From Pseudomonas sp. B20(2017) (GTDB lineage Bacteria; Pseudomonadota; Gammaproteobacteria; Pseudomonadales; Pseudomonadaceae), in NCBI RefSeq assembly GCF_002113125.1, contig NZ_NEJP01000013.1, positions 124,001 to 188,000 of the forward strand: a stretch of 64,000 bases of DNA, read 5' to 3'. Shown piece by piece: positions 8,954-17,441 of this stretch; position 1 is the stretch's first letter, and each line of letters starts with the position of its first letter. The translations under genes and the position numbers were made by a program. Below the pieces are notes generated by a model. That model was not told the origin of the DNA and did not search any database. It was given only the letters and a program-made list of their open reading frames with translations.

Positions 8954-10261
8954 GTGAAGCTGCGCAAACTGAAACTAAAGGATTTCCGTCGATTTGAAGA
9001 CATTGAAATCGACTTCCATCCTGAGCTGACGGTCATTGCCGCACGTAACGGGCAGGGTAAAACCACAATACTTGAAGCCATTGCCACCGCGCTCGGGCCA
9101 TTTGTCGGCGCATTCGATATGGGCAAATCCAAGCACATTGAGCGAACCGATGCTCGTTACGTTCGTCTCGGCAACAGCTTCGAAAACGAACAGAGATTTC
9201 CAGTCATCATTGATGCTGTCCTCGATGATCCCGCCATCCAATGGCAACGAGCACTGCATGGCCCCAAAAGCCGTACGACTACAAAAGAAGCCACCTCACT
9301 GGCCAACTGGGGCAAAAACCTTCAAGAGTTAGCACGAACCAAGGCTGCAACTGCTTTGCCGCTAATCAGCTATTACCCAGCTGGACGCCTTTGGATCACA
9401 CACAACAACAGCTCACGAAAAGCGGTGGTTAGTGCCAGCAGAACCATGGGGTATGAAGACTGCCTGTCTTCTGCATCAAATTTTGTGCAAATGCAGCAAT
9501 GGATGCGGAAGGCGACAATGGCCTTGCTTCAACAACAAGAGTTGCCGGGTTACGAGCAATCGGATCTGAAGCCAAGAATCACCGGCATTCAAAATGCAGT
9601 AAATCTGGTTCTGGAGAATGAAGGCTGGAGTAACTTTCACTACAGCCTTGGCTATGAAGATCTCGCAATGTCTCATCCTGATCATGGGCTTCTGCCAATC
9701 AGCCTGCTGAGTGATGGCGTTCGAGCGATGATTTCATTGACTGCCGACATGGCATTTCGCTGCGCGCGCCTGAATGGTCAGTTTGAGGATCAAGCCCCAT
9801 TGCTCACAGAAGGCATTGTTCTGATCGACGAGGTCGATTTGCATCTACATCCTGCCTGGCAACAACAGGTCCTGGCAGCACTGCGCAAAGCGTTCCCGAA
9901 AATTCAGTTCATCGTTAGCACACATAGTCCTCAGGTCTTGACGACGGCGAATCGTGAGCAGATCCGTGTCATTCACAAGGACGAGCAAGGCTGGGTTTCA
10001 GAACAACCGGCTATGAGTCCCTTGGCACAGGAATCCGGAGATGCGTTGGCGGGCGTCATGAATGTCAACACCCGCCCTCCGATGGCGATCGTTGAAACTG
10101 CCCACGCGTACGAACAATTGTTCCGGGATGGTGCCGGTAACAGCCCAAAAGCTACCCAGTTGAAACAGGAACTGGATAACGCTGGTTACGAAATCTCCGA
10201 GGCTGACATGACGCTCTGGACGTTCCTCGCGGCGCAGGTCAGGAAGACGCGTAATGATTGA
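8954..10261 (+). CDS. ptuA: PtuA-like AAA/ABC-type ATPase of a Septu anti-phage system
   Basis: Cytoplasmic SMC/RecF-like ATPase, 435 residues from GTG 8954. Visible are the Walker A loop ARNGQGKTT (residues 31-38), a Walker B IVLIDEVD (288-295) followed by LHLHPAWQQQ, and the switch His in VSTHSPQ (324). The GTG has AGAGG upstream, and conserved sequence begins there (KLRKLKLKDFRRF); the frame is open further upstream but looks noncoding. It overlaps the HNH gene by 8 bases. ATPase plus HNH nuclease in this order is the Septu PtuA-PtuB arrangement, in which the pair degrades DNA or nucleic acid during phage infection. The gene is visibly richer in A/T than its flanks, suggesting transfer. 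Confidence 0.87.
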   Translation: MKLRKLKLKDFRRFEDIEIDFHPELTVIAARNGQGKTTILEAIATALGPFVGAFDMGKSKHIERTDARYVRLGNSFENEQRFPVIIDAVLDDPAIQWQRALHGPKSRTTTKEATSLANWGKNLQELARTKAATALPLISYYPAGRLWITHNNSSRKAVVSASRTMGYEDCLSSASNFVQMQQWMRKATMALLQQQELPGYEQSDLKPRITGIQNAVNLVLENEGWSNFHYSLGYEDLAMSHPDHGLLPISLLSDGVRAMISLTADMAFRCARLNGQFEDQAPLLTEGIVLIDEVDLHLHPAWQQQVLAALRKAFPKIQFIVSTHSPQVLTTANREQIRVIHKDEQGWVSEQPAMSPLAQESGDALAGVMNVNTRPPMAIVETAHAYEQLFRDGAGNSPKATQLKQELDNAGYEISEADMTLWTFLAAQVRKTRND

Positions 10262-10844
10262 GTTGACTCACAACCCCGCGCCCCCAAAAGCACTGCTGGA
10301 TTTCAACGAAACTTATCCCGGCGCGGGACCAGATGATTTTGATGGAGAGGCTTTCCGCCCGGTGAAAAAAATCGTGAAGGCGAGCCTCCATAATGATCAA
10401 GGTGGACTTTGCGTTTACTGTGAAATGCCGCTGCAACCCGACACAGGTCAAATTGACCACATCAAGCCCAAGCGCGGGAGTGATGGCCACCCTCACTTGA
10501 CCTTCTCTTACACCAACTATGCACACGGGTGTATCCGGTCAGACGGATGTGGCCAGCGAAAAGGAGATCGGCTTCTCCCGATTGAGCCTGCTCCCGGTTG
10601 CAATGAGCAGTTCTCTTTATCGTCAGATGGTTCACTGGAACCCATGCCCGATCTCAACAGGAGAAATAGGCATTTGGTTCGTCAAACGCGAGATATGCTT
10701 GGGCTCCATAGTGCAGCACTCATTCGAGAACGGGAAAAGTGGATAAAAGCGTTCGTCAGCTTGCTCAAAGAACACCCGCAATTGGCGAGAGACTTTCTGA
10801 AACAAGCCCCTTTCCGTCATATTTTGCTCAGGTTAATCAGCTAG
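10254..10844 (+). CDS. ptuB: PtuB-like HNH endonuclease of a Septu system
   Basis: The 196-residue product carries a zinc-finger HNH nuclease: CVYC (residues 53-56), the catalytic DHIKPK with His69, a TNYAHGC strand/helix and a second metal pair in CIRSDGCGQRKGD. This is the family also found as the HNH partner of some retrons (TIGR02646-like). The ATG lies inside the end of ptuA, so the two are translationally coupled and presumably act as one complex. No reverse transcriptase or retron RNA is next to it, so this is a stand-alone Septu rather than a retron. Base composition matches ptuA, not the following xseB. Confidence 0.86.
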   Translation: MIELTHNPAPPKALLDFNETYPGAGPDDFDGEAFRPVKKIVKASLHNDQGGLCVYCEMPLQPDTGQIDHIKPKRGSDGHPHLTFSYTNYAHGCIRSDGCGQRKGDRLLPIEPAPGCNEQFSLSSDGSLEPMPDLNRRNRHLVRQTRDMLGLHSAALIREREKWIKAFVSLLKEHPQLARDFLKQAPFRHILLRLIS

Positions 10845-10884
10845 CGCCTTCGCCATTTCAAGGCGTTGACCCGCCCCGCTCATT

Positions 10885-10913
10885 TGCCCATACCCCCCCT
10901 ATCTGCTAGTGTC
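10885..10913 (+). promoter_or_regulatory. Candidate promoter of xseB-ispA(-dxs)
   Basis: TTGCCC (10885-10890) and TAGTGT (10908-10913) are 17 bases apart, 34 bases before the xseB start. This is the point where base composition returns to that of the core genome. Confidence 0.4.
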
Positions 10914-10946
10914 GCGCCGGTTTAACGTCAACCGGAATTAGCCGCC

Positions 10947-11189
10947 ATGGCCCGCAAAAAAGCTGCACTGGATTTCGAACAGTCCCTCGCCGACCTGCAA
11001 ACGCTGGTGGAGCGTCTGGAGAACGGTGAATTGTCGTTGGAAGACTCGCTGACCGCTTTCGAGCAGGGCATCGGCCTGACCCGTGACTGCCAGGCGGCGC
11101 TGGCCCAGGCCGAGCAGAAGGTGCAGGTGTTGCTGGAGCGCGATGGCGAACTCGCCGAGGAACCCTTCGACGCGGATCAGCCAGAATGA
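10947..11189 (+). CDS. xseB: Exodeoxyribonuclease VII small subunit
   Basis: The 80-residue helical protein has the family signature FEQSLADLQTLVERLENGEL and LEDSLTAFEQGIGL. XseB binds the large catalytic subunit XseA, which is not in the window, to form the single-strand-specific exonuclease VII. The usual neighbours ispA and dxs follow, as in many gammaproteobacteria, and the stop overlaps the ispA start (ATGA). Confidence 0.96.
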   Translation: MARKKAALDFEQSLADLQTLVERLENGELSLEDSLTAFEQGIGLTRDCQAALAQAEQKVQVLLERDGELAEEPFDADQPE

Positions 11190-12073
11190 TTGCAGCGTAT
11201 TCGGCCACCAGCCAGGCGCGCGTTAACGCGGCACTGGAAACCCTGTTCAACGCCCCGCTGCCAGAACTGGCGCGCCTTTATGAAGCCATGCGCTACAGCG
11301 TGATGAACGGTGGCAAACGCGTGCGTCCGCTGCTGGCCTACGCGGCGTGCGAAGCCCTTGGCGGCAAGGCCGAACAGGCCAACGGCGCGGCGTGTGCGGT
11401 TGAGCTGATCCATGCTTATTCGCTGGTGCACGACGATTTGCCGGCGATGGACGACGACGATCTGCGTCGCGGCCAACCGACCACCCACAAGAAATTCGAC
11501 GAAGCCTGCGCGATTCTGGCCGGCGACGGCTTGCAAAGCCTGGCGTTCAGCGCCCTGCTCGACCCACGCCTGAGCGACCTGAGCGCGGATATCCGTCTGC
11601 AACAGGTCACAGCGCTGGCGCACGCGGCAGGCCCGGCCGGCATGGTCGGCGGTCAGGCCATCGACTTAGGCTCGGTTGGTCTCAAGCTCAATCAGAAAGC
11701 GCTGGAACAGATGCACCGGCACAAGACCGGCGCGCTGATCGAAGTCAGCGTCAAACTCGGCGCCCTGGCCAGCGGCCGTGCCGAGAAGGATGAATTGAAG
11801 TCCCTGCAGACTTATGCACAGGCCATCGGTCTGGCATTCCAGGTCCAGGACGACATTCTCGACGTCGAAAGCGATACCGAAACCCTCGGCAAACGCCAGG
11901 GTGCCGACATCGCTCGCGACAAGCCAACCTACCCGGCCCTGCTCGGCCTTGACGCAGCCAAGGCTTACGCTCTGGAACTGCGCGATCAGGCCCTGCACGC
12001 GCTGCGACCGTTTGACGCGGCTGCCGAGCCGTTGCGTGATCTGGCCCGGTATATCGTCGATCGGCGTAACTGA
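11186..12073 (+). CDS. ispA: Farnesyl diphosphate synthase (geranyltranstransferase)
   Basis: The 295-residue short-chain trans-prenyltransferase condenses isopentenyl diphosphate with dimethylallyl and geranyl diphosphate to C15 farnesyl diphosphate. Both aspartate-rich metal sites are present: HDDLPAMDDDDLRRG (first DDxxxxD) and FQVQDDILDVESD (second DDxxD), plus GGKRVRP near the N-terminus for substrate binding. Its position between xseB and dxs, the entry enzyme of the MEP pathway, is conserved. Confidence 0.97.
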   Translation: MIAAYSATSQARVNAALETLFNAPLPELARLYEAMRYSVMNGGKRVRPLLAYAACEALGGKAEQANGAACAVELIHAYSLVHDDLPAMDDDDLRRGQPTTHKKFDEACAILAGDGLQSLAFSALLDPRLSDLSADIRLQQVTALAHAAGPAGMVGGQAIDLGSVGLKLNQKALEQMHRHKTGALIEVSVKLGALASGRAEKDELKSLQTYAQAIGLAFQVQDDILDVESDTETLGKRQGADIARDKPTYPALLGLDAAKAYALELRDQALHALRPFDAAAEPLRDLARYIVDRRN

Positions 12074-12164
12074 AGGCTAATCAGCCAAAAAAGACCAACG
12101 CGTGGGCAGGGGGCGATGCATCAGGTAAACTGCCGCATCTTTTATACCTATAACGATTCGCCTG

Positions 12165-14063
12165 ATGCCCACGACGTTTCATGAGATTCCCCGCAAGCGC
12201 CCGACCACGCCCCTGCTCGACCGCGCGAACACGCCGGACGGCCTGCGCCGGTTAGGCGAAGCCGAGCTGGAAACCCTGGCTGATGAGTTGCGCCTGGAAT
12301 TGCTCTACACGGTCGGCCAGACCGGTGGGCATTTCGGTGCCGGCCTGGGCGTCATCGAGCTGACCATCGCGTTGCATTACGTCTTCGACACCCCGGACGA
12401 CCGGCTGGTGTGGGACGTTGGTCATCAGGCCTATCCGCACAAGATCCTCACCGGTCGTCGCGAGCGCATGGAAACCCTGCGCCAGAAGGACGGCATCGCG
12501 GCCTTTCCGCGCCGTTCCGAGAGCGAGTACGACACCTTCGGCGTCGGCCACTCCAGCACCTCGATCAGCGCCGCGCTGGGCATGGCCATCGCCGCCCGCC
12601 TGCAGAACAGCGATCGCAAGGCGATTGCGGTGATCGGTGACGGCGCACTGACCGCTGGCATGGCGTTCGAGGCGCTGAACCACGCGCCGGAAGTCGACGC
12701 CAACATGCTGGTGATCCTCAACGACAACGACATGTCGATCTCGCGCAACGTCGGCGGGCTGTCGAACTATCTGGCGAAGATCCTTTCCAGCCGCACTTAC
12801 GCGAGCATGCGTGAAGGCAGCAAGAAAGTGCTGTCGCGCCTGCCAGGGGCCTGGGAAATCGCCCGTCGTACCGAAGAATACGCCAAAGGCATGCTGGTCC
12901 CCGGCACCCTGTTCGAAGAATTGGGCTGGAACTACATCGGCCCGATCGACGGCCACGACCTGCCGACCCTGATCGCCACCTTGCGCAACATGCGCGATCT
13001 GAAAGGCCCGCAGTTCCTGCACATCGTCACCAAGAAAGGCAAAGGCTTCGCCCCGGCGGAAGTCGACCCGATCGGTTACCACGCCATCACCAAGCTCGAA
13101 CCGCTGGACGCCCCGGCCGCTGCGCCGAAAAAGGCCGGCGGGCCGAAGTATTCCGGCGTGTTCGGTGAATGGCTGTGCGACATGGCCGCTGCCGACCCGC
13201 GTCTGGTGGGCATTACCCCGGCGATGAAGGAAGGCTCGGATCTGGTGGCGTTCAGCGAACGTTTCCCGCTGCGCTACTTCGACGTGGCGATTGCCGAGCA
13301 GCACGCCGTGACCCTCGCGGCCGGCATGGCCTGCGAAGGCGCGAAACCGGTGGTGGCGATCTACTCGACATTCCTGCAACGCGGTTACGACCAGTTGGTG
13401 CATGACGTCGCGGTGCAGAACCTCGACGTGCTGTTCGCCATTGACCGCGCCGGTCTGGTGGGCGAAGACGGCCCGACCCACGCCGGCAGTTTCGACCTGT
13501 CTTACCTGCGTTGCATCCCGGGCATGGTGATCATGACCCCGAGCGATGAAAACGAACTGCGCAAGATGCTCACCACCGGTCACCTGTACAACGGCCCGGC
13601 GGCGGTGCGTTACCCGCGCGGCACCGGCCCGAACGCGACCATCGAGAAAGACCTCGAACCGATCGAGATCGGCAAGGGCGTGGTTCGCCGTCAGGGCAGC
13701 AAGGTCGCGCTGCTGGTGTTCGGCGTGCAAATGGCCGAAGCCCTGAAAGTAGCCGAGACGCTGGACGCGACCGTGGTCGACATGCGTTTCGTCAAACCGA
13801 TGGACGAAGCACTGGTGCGCGAGATCGCCAACAGCCACAACCTGCTGGTGACCATCGAAGAGAACGCGATCATGGGCGGCGCCGGTGGCGCGGTCAGCGA
13901 ATTCCTCGCCCGCGAGAACATCCTCAAGTCGGTGCTGCACCTGGGCTTGCCGGACGTTTACGTCGAGCACGCCAAACCGGCGCAGATGCTGGCCGAGTGC
14001 GGGCTGGACGAGGCCGGGATCGAAGCGGCGGTGCGTGAGCGCCTGGAGTTGCTCAGCCGCTAA
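12165..14063 (+). CDS. dxs: 1-deoxy-D-xylulose-5-phosphate synthase
   Basis: The 632-residue thiamine-diphosphate enzyme makes DXP from pyruvate and glyceraldehyde 3-phosphate, the first step of the MEP isoprenoid route. The TPP-binding segment IGDGALTAGMAFEALN, the HHSS-equivalent region (FGVGHSSTSISAALG) and the transketolase-type pyrimidine domain (IAEQHAVTLAAGMACEG) are visible. Length is normal for the family. The gap to ispA is 91 bases and contains a T-rich ATCTTTTATACCTATAACG segment that could hold a separate promoter. Confidence 0.97.
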   Translation: MPTTFHEIPRKRPTTPLLDRANTPDGLRRLGEAELETLADELRLELLYTVGQTGGHFGAGLGVIELTIALHYVFDTPDDRLVWDVGHQAYPHKILTGRRERMETLRQKDGIAAFPRRSESEYDTFGVGHSSTSISAALGMAIAARLQNSDRKAIAVIGDGALTAGMAFEALNHAPEVDANMLVILNDNDMSISRNVGGLSNYLAKILSSRTYASMREGSKKVLSRLPGAWEIARRTEEYAKGMLVPGTLFEELGWNYIGPIDGHDLPTLIATLRNMRDLKGPQFLHIVTKKGKGFAPAEVDPIGYHAITKLEPLDAPAAAPKKAGGPKYSGVFGEWLCDMAAADPRLVGITPAMKEGSDLVAFSERFPLRYFDVAIAEQHAVTLAAGMACEGAKPVVAIYSTFLQRGYDQLVHDVAVQNLDVLFAIDRAGLVGEDGPTHAGSFDLSYLRCIPGMVIMTPSDENELRKMLTTGHLYNGPAAVRYPRGTGPNATIEKDLEPIEIGKGVVRRQGSKVALLVFGVQMAEALKVAETLDATVVDMRFVKPMDEALVREIANSHNLLVTIEENAIMGGAGGAVSEFLARENILKSVLHLGLPDVYVEHAKPAQMLAECGLDEAGIEAAVRERLELLSR

Positions 14064-14084
14064 CTCGCTAAACACACTATCCCT

Positions 14085-14172
14085 GTGGGAGCGGGCTTGC
14101 CCGCGAAGAGGCCGGCACATCCAACATCAATGTTGATTGTGCCGACGCCTTCGCGGGCAAGCCCGCTCCCAC
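14085..14172. repeat. REP doublet (REPIN), GGGCTTGCCCGCGAAG type
   Basis: A 24-base arm beginning GTGGGAGCGGGCTTGC at 14085-14108 is repeated in inverted form at 14149-14172, with a variable 40-base centre. It fills most of the dxs-btuB gap. Confidence 0.93.
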
Positions 14173-14226
14173 GGTGTTTTGTGTCACTAGAAACTTTGTG
14201 CACACCAGAAATACCAACGGACTCCG

Positions 14227-16110
14227 ATGAACCTCTCGCGCCTCGCCCTGCCCCTCCTGCTGCTGCCCTCCGCCAATGCCCTCGCCGACTCATTCGAACG
14301 CGATCAGGCCCTGAAGCTGCCGGACGTGCTGATCAGCGCCAACCGCCAGGTCGAAGCGCGCAACGACAGCAGCGCCGCCAACACCGTGTTCACCCGCGAA
14401 GACATCGAACGCCTGCAACCTCGTAGCGTCACCGACCTGCTGCAACGGGTGCCGGGCGTGCAAGTGGCGCAAACCGGCGGACGCGGCAGCCTGCCGGGGA
14501 TCTACATTCGTGGCACACAATCGGCGCAGAGCCTGGTGCTGGTCGACGGCCAGCGCATCGGCAACTCCACCTCCGGCGACAGCAACCTGCAACACCTCAA
14601 CATCGAGCAGATCGAGCGCGTTGAAGTACTGCGCGGTTCGCGCTCGGTGATTTACGGCAGCGACGCGATTGGCGGGGTGATCCAGATATTCACCCGGCGC
14701 GGCGGCGAACAAGGCTTGCAGCCGCGAATGCATGTGGGATTTGGCAGCAATCAGACCTGGGAACGCAGTGTCGGTCTTTCCGGCGGTGACGAGAAAACCC
14801 GTTTCAACCTCGGCGCCAGCCTCGATGAAACCGCCGGCCTCGACCGCACCCACGAGTCGTATCCCAGCGACAGCGATCACGACGCCTATCGCAATAAATC
14901 CATCAGCCTGAGCCTCAGCCACGCGCTGACCGATGACATCGAAGTCGGCGCCAACCTGCTGGATAACCGGGGCAAAAGCGAGTTCGACAATCCGTTCGGG
15001 CGCTTCGACCCGGTGACCTTCGACTCTGTGCAACAGCAACCGTACAGCGATTTCACCGTCAGCAGTTTCAGCAGCTACATCGACGCTCGGCTCAACGAGC
15101 GCTGGAAGTCGCGCCTGGAACTCGGCCACAGCGAAAACCGCGAGAAGTCTTTCGACAAGCTCAGCGACGAACGCTCGGTGTTCAACACCTACCGTGATTC
15201 GGTGACCTGGCAGAACGACCTGACCCTCGATGCGCGAAACAGTCTGATCCTTGGCGGTGACTGGTACGAAGACCGGATCAACAGCAGCACCGCGTTCGAC
15301 GAAGACAGCCGCTGGAACCGCGCAGCCTTCATCCAACATCGCTTCCAGGCAGACAGTTTCTCCACCGAATTGGGCCTGCGTCGTGACGACAACCAGCAGT
15401 TCGGCGGCCAGAACAGCTGGAGCGGCACGCTGACCTTGCCGGTCAACCCGGACAACGATCTGCTGCTCAGCTACAGCGAAGGCTTCCGCGCACCGACCTT
15501 CAACGATCTGTATTACCCGGACTTCAGCAATCCCGACCTGAAACCGGAAACCTCGAAAAGCTACGAGCTGCAATGGCGCAGCCAGTTGAGCGACAGCAGT
15601 CGTCTCGAAGCCTCGCTGTATCGGACCGATCTGGAAGACGCGATCATCTTCGGCAGCAACTCACGCCCGGAAAACGTCGCTTCGGCGCGGATCAATGGTT
15701 TTGAAGCAGCGCTGAAGCAGGAACTGTTCGGCTGGCAGAGCAACCTGGGCGTGGCGATCATCGATCCCCGCGACCGCGACACCGGCCACACCCTGGCGCG
15801 ACGTGCGCGGCGGACATTGAGCTGGGATCTGGATCGACAGTTTGATCGCCTCGGCCTTGGTGCCAGTTGGCAGGCCGTCAGCAGCAGTTATGACGACCTG
15901 AACAATCAGCAACCATTGGGCGGTTACGCACTGCTCGGACTACGCAGCAGCTGGGCGCTGAACCGCGAAATCAAACTGGATTTCAAGGTCGATAACCTGC
16001 TGGACAAGGGTTACAGCCGGGCGCTGTACAGCCATGACCGCAGTCAGTATGGCTATCGCGAGGAAGGTCGGGCGTTCATGTTCGGGGTAACCTGGACACC
16101 GCTACTCTGA
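14227..16110 (+). CDS. btuB: TonB-dependent vitamin B12 receptor
   Basis: The 627-residue outer-membrane beta-barrel imports cobalamin. A signal peptide (MNLSRLALPLLLLPSANALA) is followed by a TonB-box-like stretch (LPDVLISANRQ), a plug domain with VTDLLQRVPGVQV, YIRGTQSAQSLVLVDG and RSVIYGSDAIGGVIQIFTRR, and a C-terminal aromatic barrel strand. These plug segments closely parallel E. coli BtuB. The facing gene encodes a BtuF-like binding protein, which supports the substrate. No cobalamin riboswitch is recognisable upstream: the 163-base gap is mostly the REP doublet. Confidence 0.9.
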   Translation: MNLSRLALPLLLLPSANALADSFERDQALKLPDVLISANRQVEARNDSSAANTVFTREDIERLQPRSVTDLLQRVPGVQVAQTGGRGSLPGIYIRGTQSAQSLVLVDGQRIGNSTSGDSNLQHLNIEQIERVEVLRGSRSVIYGSDAIGGVIQIFTRRGGEQGLQPRMHVGFGSNQTWERSVGLSGGDEKTRFNLGASLDETAGLDRTHESYPSDSDHDAYRNKSISLSLSHALTDDIEVGANLLDNRGKSEFDNPFGRFDPVTFDSVQQQPYSDFTVSSFSSYIDARLNERWKSRLELGHSENREKSFDKLSDERSVFNTYRDSVTWQNDLTLDARNSLILGGDWYEDRINSSTAFDEDSRWNRAAFIQHRFQADSFSTELGLRRDDNQQFGGQNSWSGTLTLPVNPDNDLLLSYSEGFRAPTFNDLYYPDFSNPDLKPETSKSYELQWRSQLSDSSRLEASLYRTDLEDAIIFGSNSRPENVASARINGFEAALKQELFGWQSNLGVAIIDPRDRDTGHTLARRARRTLSWDLDRQFDRLGLGASWQAVSSSYDDLNNQQPLGGYALLGLRSSWALNREIKLDFKVDNLLDKGYSRALYSHDRSQYGYREEGRAFMFGVTWTPLL

Positions 16111-16140
16111 TCCAGAACTTGCGCTGCATTGACTGACCTC

Positions 16141-16206
16141 TTCGCGAGCAAGCCCGCTCCCACAGGGGGAACGCATTCCAAATGTGGGAGCGGGCTTGCT
16201 CGCGAA
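16141..16206. repeat. REP doublet between convergent btuB and btuF
   Basis: TTCGCGAGCAAGCCCGCTCC (16141 on) and its inverted copy ending at 16206 flank a 20-base centre. Both genes end into it, so it could act as a bidirectional transcript end. Confidence 0.93.
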
Positions 16207-16221
16207 GAATGCACCTCGGTC

Positions 16222-17022
16222 TCAGCGGTCTGGCGCGATCAGCTGGCAGAGCTTGGCGGTCGCCTCGATCATCTGCCCGCTCGGGCGCTCCAGACCTTTA
16301 TCGGTGACCAACAGCAGTTGCCTGTGCTTCACCGCTGCCACCTGCGGCCATGCGTTCCACGCGTCCAGTTGTGGCTGATCGCCGGCGAGAATCACTTCGG
16401 GATCACGCTGTAAAACCGCTTCGATGCTCACCTGCGGCGCTGGCAGGCTCAGGTCGCCGAACACATTGCGCGCGCCGCACACTTCAAGCGCATCGCTGAT
16501 GATCTGGCCGCCACCGACGGTGTACAGCGGCTTGTCCCAGACTTGATAGAACACCCGCAGCGGCACTTCTCGCCGGTAGCGGTGGCGCAGCTCATCAAGG
16601 TCGCGCCGCAGCTCGGCGGCCCGTTCGACCCCACGCTCAGGACGACCAAGCTGTGTCGCGATGGCTTCAATCTGCGCGGTCAGCTGTTCGAGGCTGTGGG
16701 GTTCGGCAACGAAAGTCGGAATGTTCAAACGCTTGAGCTGATCACGCTGGGCCGGACCGACACTGCCGGGCCATATCAGCAACAAGTCAGGTTTGAGACT
16801 CAGCAGCCGTTCCATGTCGAGCTGGCCGTACCGACCCACCGAAGGCACGTCCTTGATCACCGATGGCCGCTCACCGGCATCCAGCACGCCGACCAACAGA
16901 TCGGCCGAATCAAGCTCAACCACGATTTCAGACAGGGATGGCGCGAGGCTGACTACCCGCAGGGCGGCCAGCGTTTCACCGCTGACGGCCAGCAGCAGAA
17001 CCGCCAGCCACAGGCGGCGCAT
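16222..17022 (-). CDS. btuF: Cobalamin-binding periplasmic protein, BtuF-like
   Basis: The 266-residue substrate-binding protein of the helical-backbone (TroA/BtuF) class presumably carries B12 to an ABC importer that is not in this window. A signal peptide (MRRLWLAVLLLAVSGETLAA) is followed by RVVSLAPSLSEIVVELD and VGRYGQLDMERLLSLKPDLL, typical of BtuF. I choose ATG 17022 rather than the upstream 17136 because it overlaps the preceding gene's TGA (TGATG) and starts the signal peptide. The orthologue in P. aeruginosa lies in the same place beside dxs. Confidence 0.88.
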   Translation of the reverse strand: MRRLWLAVLLLAVSGETLAALRVVSLAPSLSEIVVELDSADLLVGVLDAGERPSVIKDVPSVGRYGQLDMERLLSLKPDLLLIWPGSVGPAQRDQLKRLNIPTFVAEPHSLEQLTAQIEAIATQLGRPERGVERAAELRRDLDELRHRYRREVPLRVFYQVWDKPLYTVGGGQIISDALEVCGARNVFGDLSLPAPQVSIEAVLQRDPEVILAGDQPQLDAWNAWPQVAAVKHRQLLLVTDKGLERPSGQMIEATAKLCQLIAPDR

Positions 17023-17441
17023 CAAGCGAGTTGACGCGGGATACGATAGAGGTAGAACAGCACCGCCGTGGACAGCGCCAGCAACATCAGCGGCACCGCC
17101 TCCAGACCGACGAACACCGCCAGTGCGCCAATCCACGCCGGTAGCCCTGCCGCAAGAAAAGCCGTGCGGCGACGCGCCGCGAGGGCAATCCAGGCTGCGG
17201 GTTCTTCAGGGGTATCGAGGGCTTTTTGCGTGGCGATCAGCGCATGTTTGTAGCGACCAAAAAACTTCAGACTGACAAACATCGAAGCCACGCCGGCAAT
17301 GAACAACGGCATCGCCAGCACCGGCATGATCGCCTCGCTCTCGCCGAACACAGCATTGAGGACGAACAGCGGCACCAGTGCCAGCGCCAGGTACTTCCAC
17401 CAGGCGACCGACAGACGGCGCCGCACTTGCCCGCGGGTCAC
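17022..17441 (-). CDS. Small integral membrane protein of unknown function
   Basis: The 139-residue product has four hydrophobic segments (about residues 14-32, 38-58, 96-113 and 115-132) and a charged middle loop. I do not recognise a named domain. It is sandwiched by start/stop overlaps on both sides (ATGA with ribA upstream, TGATG with btuF downstream), so it is co-translated with both. A role in membrane delivery of a cofactor would be a guess from context only. Confidence 0.8.
   Translation of the reverse strand: MTRGQVRRRLSVAWWKYLALALVPLFVLNAVFGESEAIMPVLAMPLFIAGVASMFVSLKFFGRYKHALIATQKALDTPEEPAAWIALAARRRTAFLAAGLPAWIGALAVFVGLEAVPLMLLALSTAVLFYLYRIPRQLA

Noticed and set aside
8954..10844. 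Retron of the Ec78 type, which also uses a PtuA/PtuB-like pair
   Set aside because: No reverse transcriptase gene or msr/msd-like RNA lies in the flanks; all adjacent genes are accounted for.
12252..14120. Long open frame of 622 codons antisense to dxs
   Set aside because: dxs is certain on the plus strand; the antisense product is rich in His/Arg/Gln/Val without any domain, the usual mirror of G+C-rich codons.
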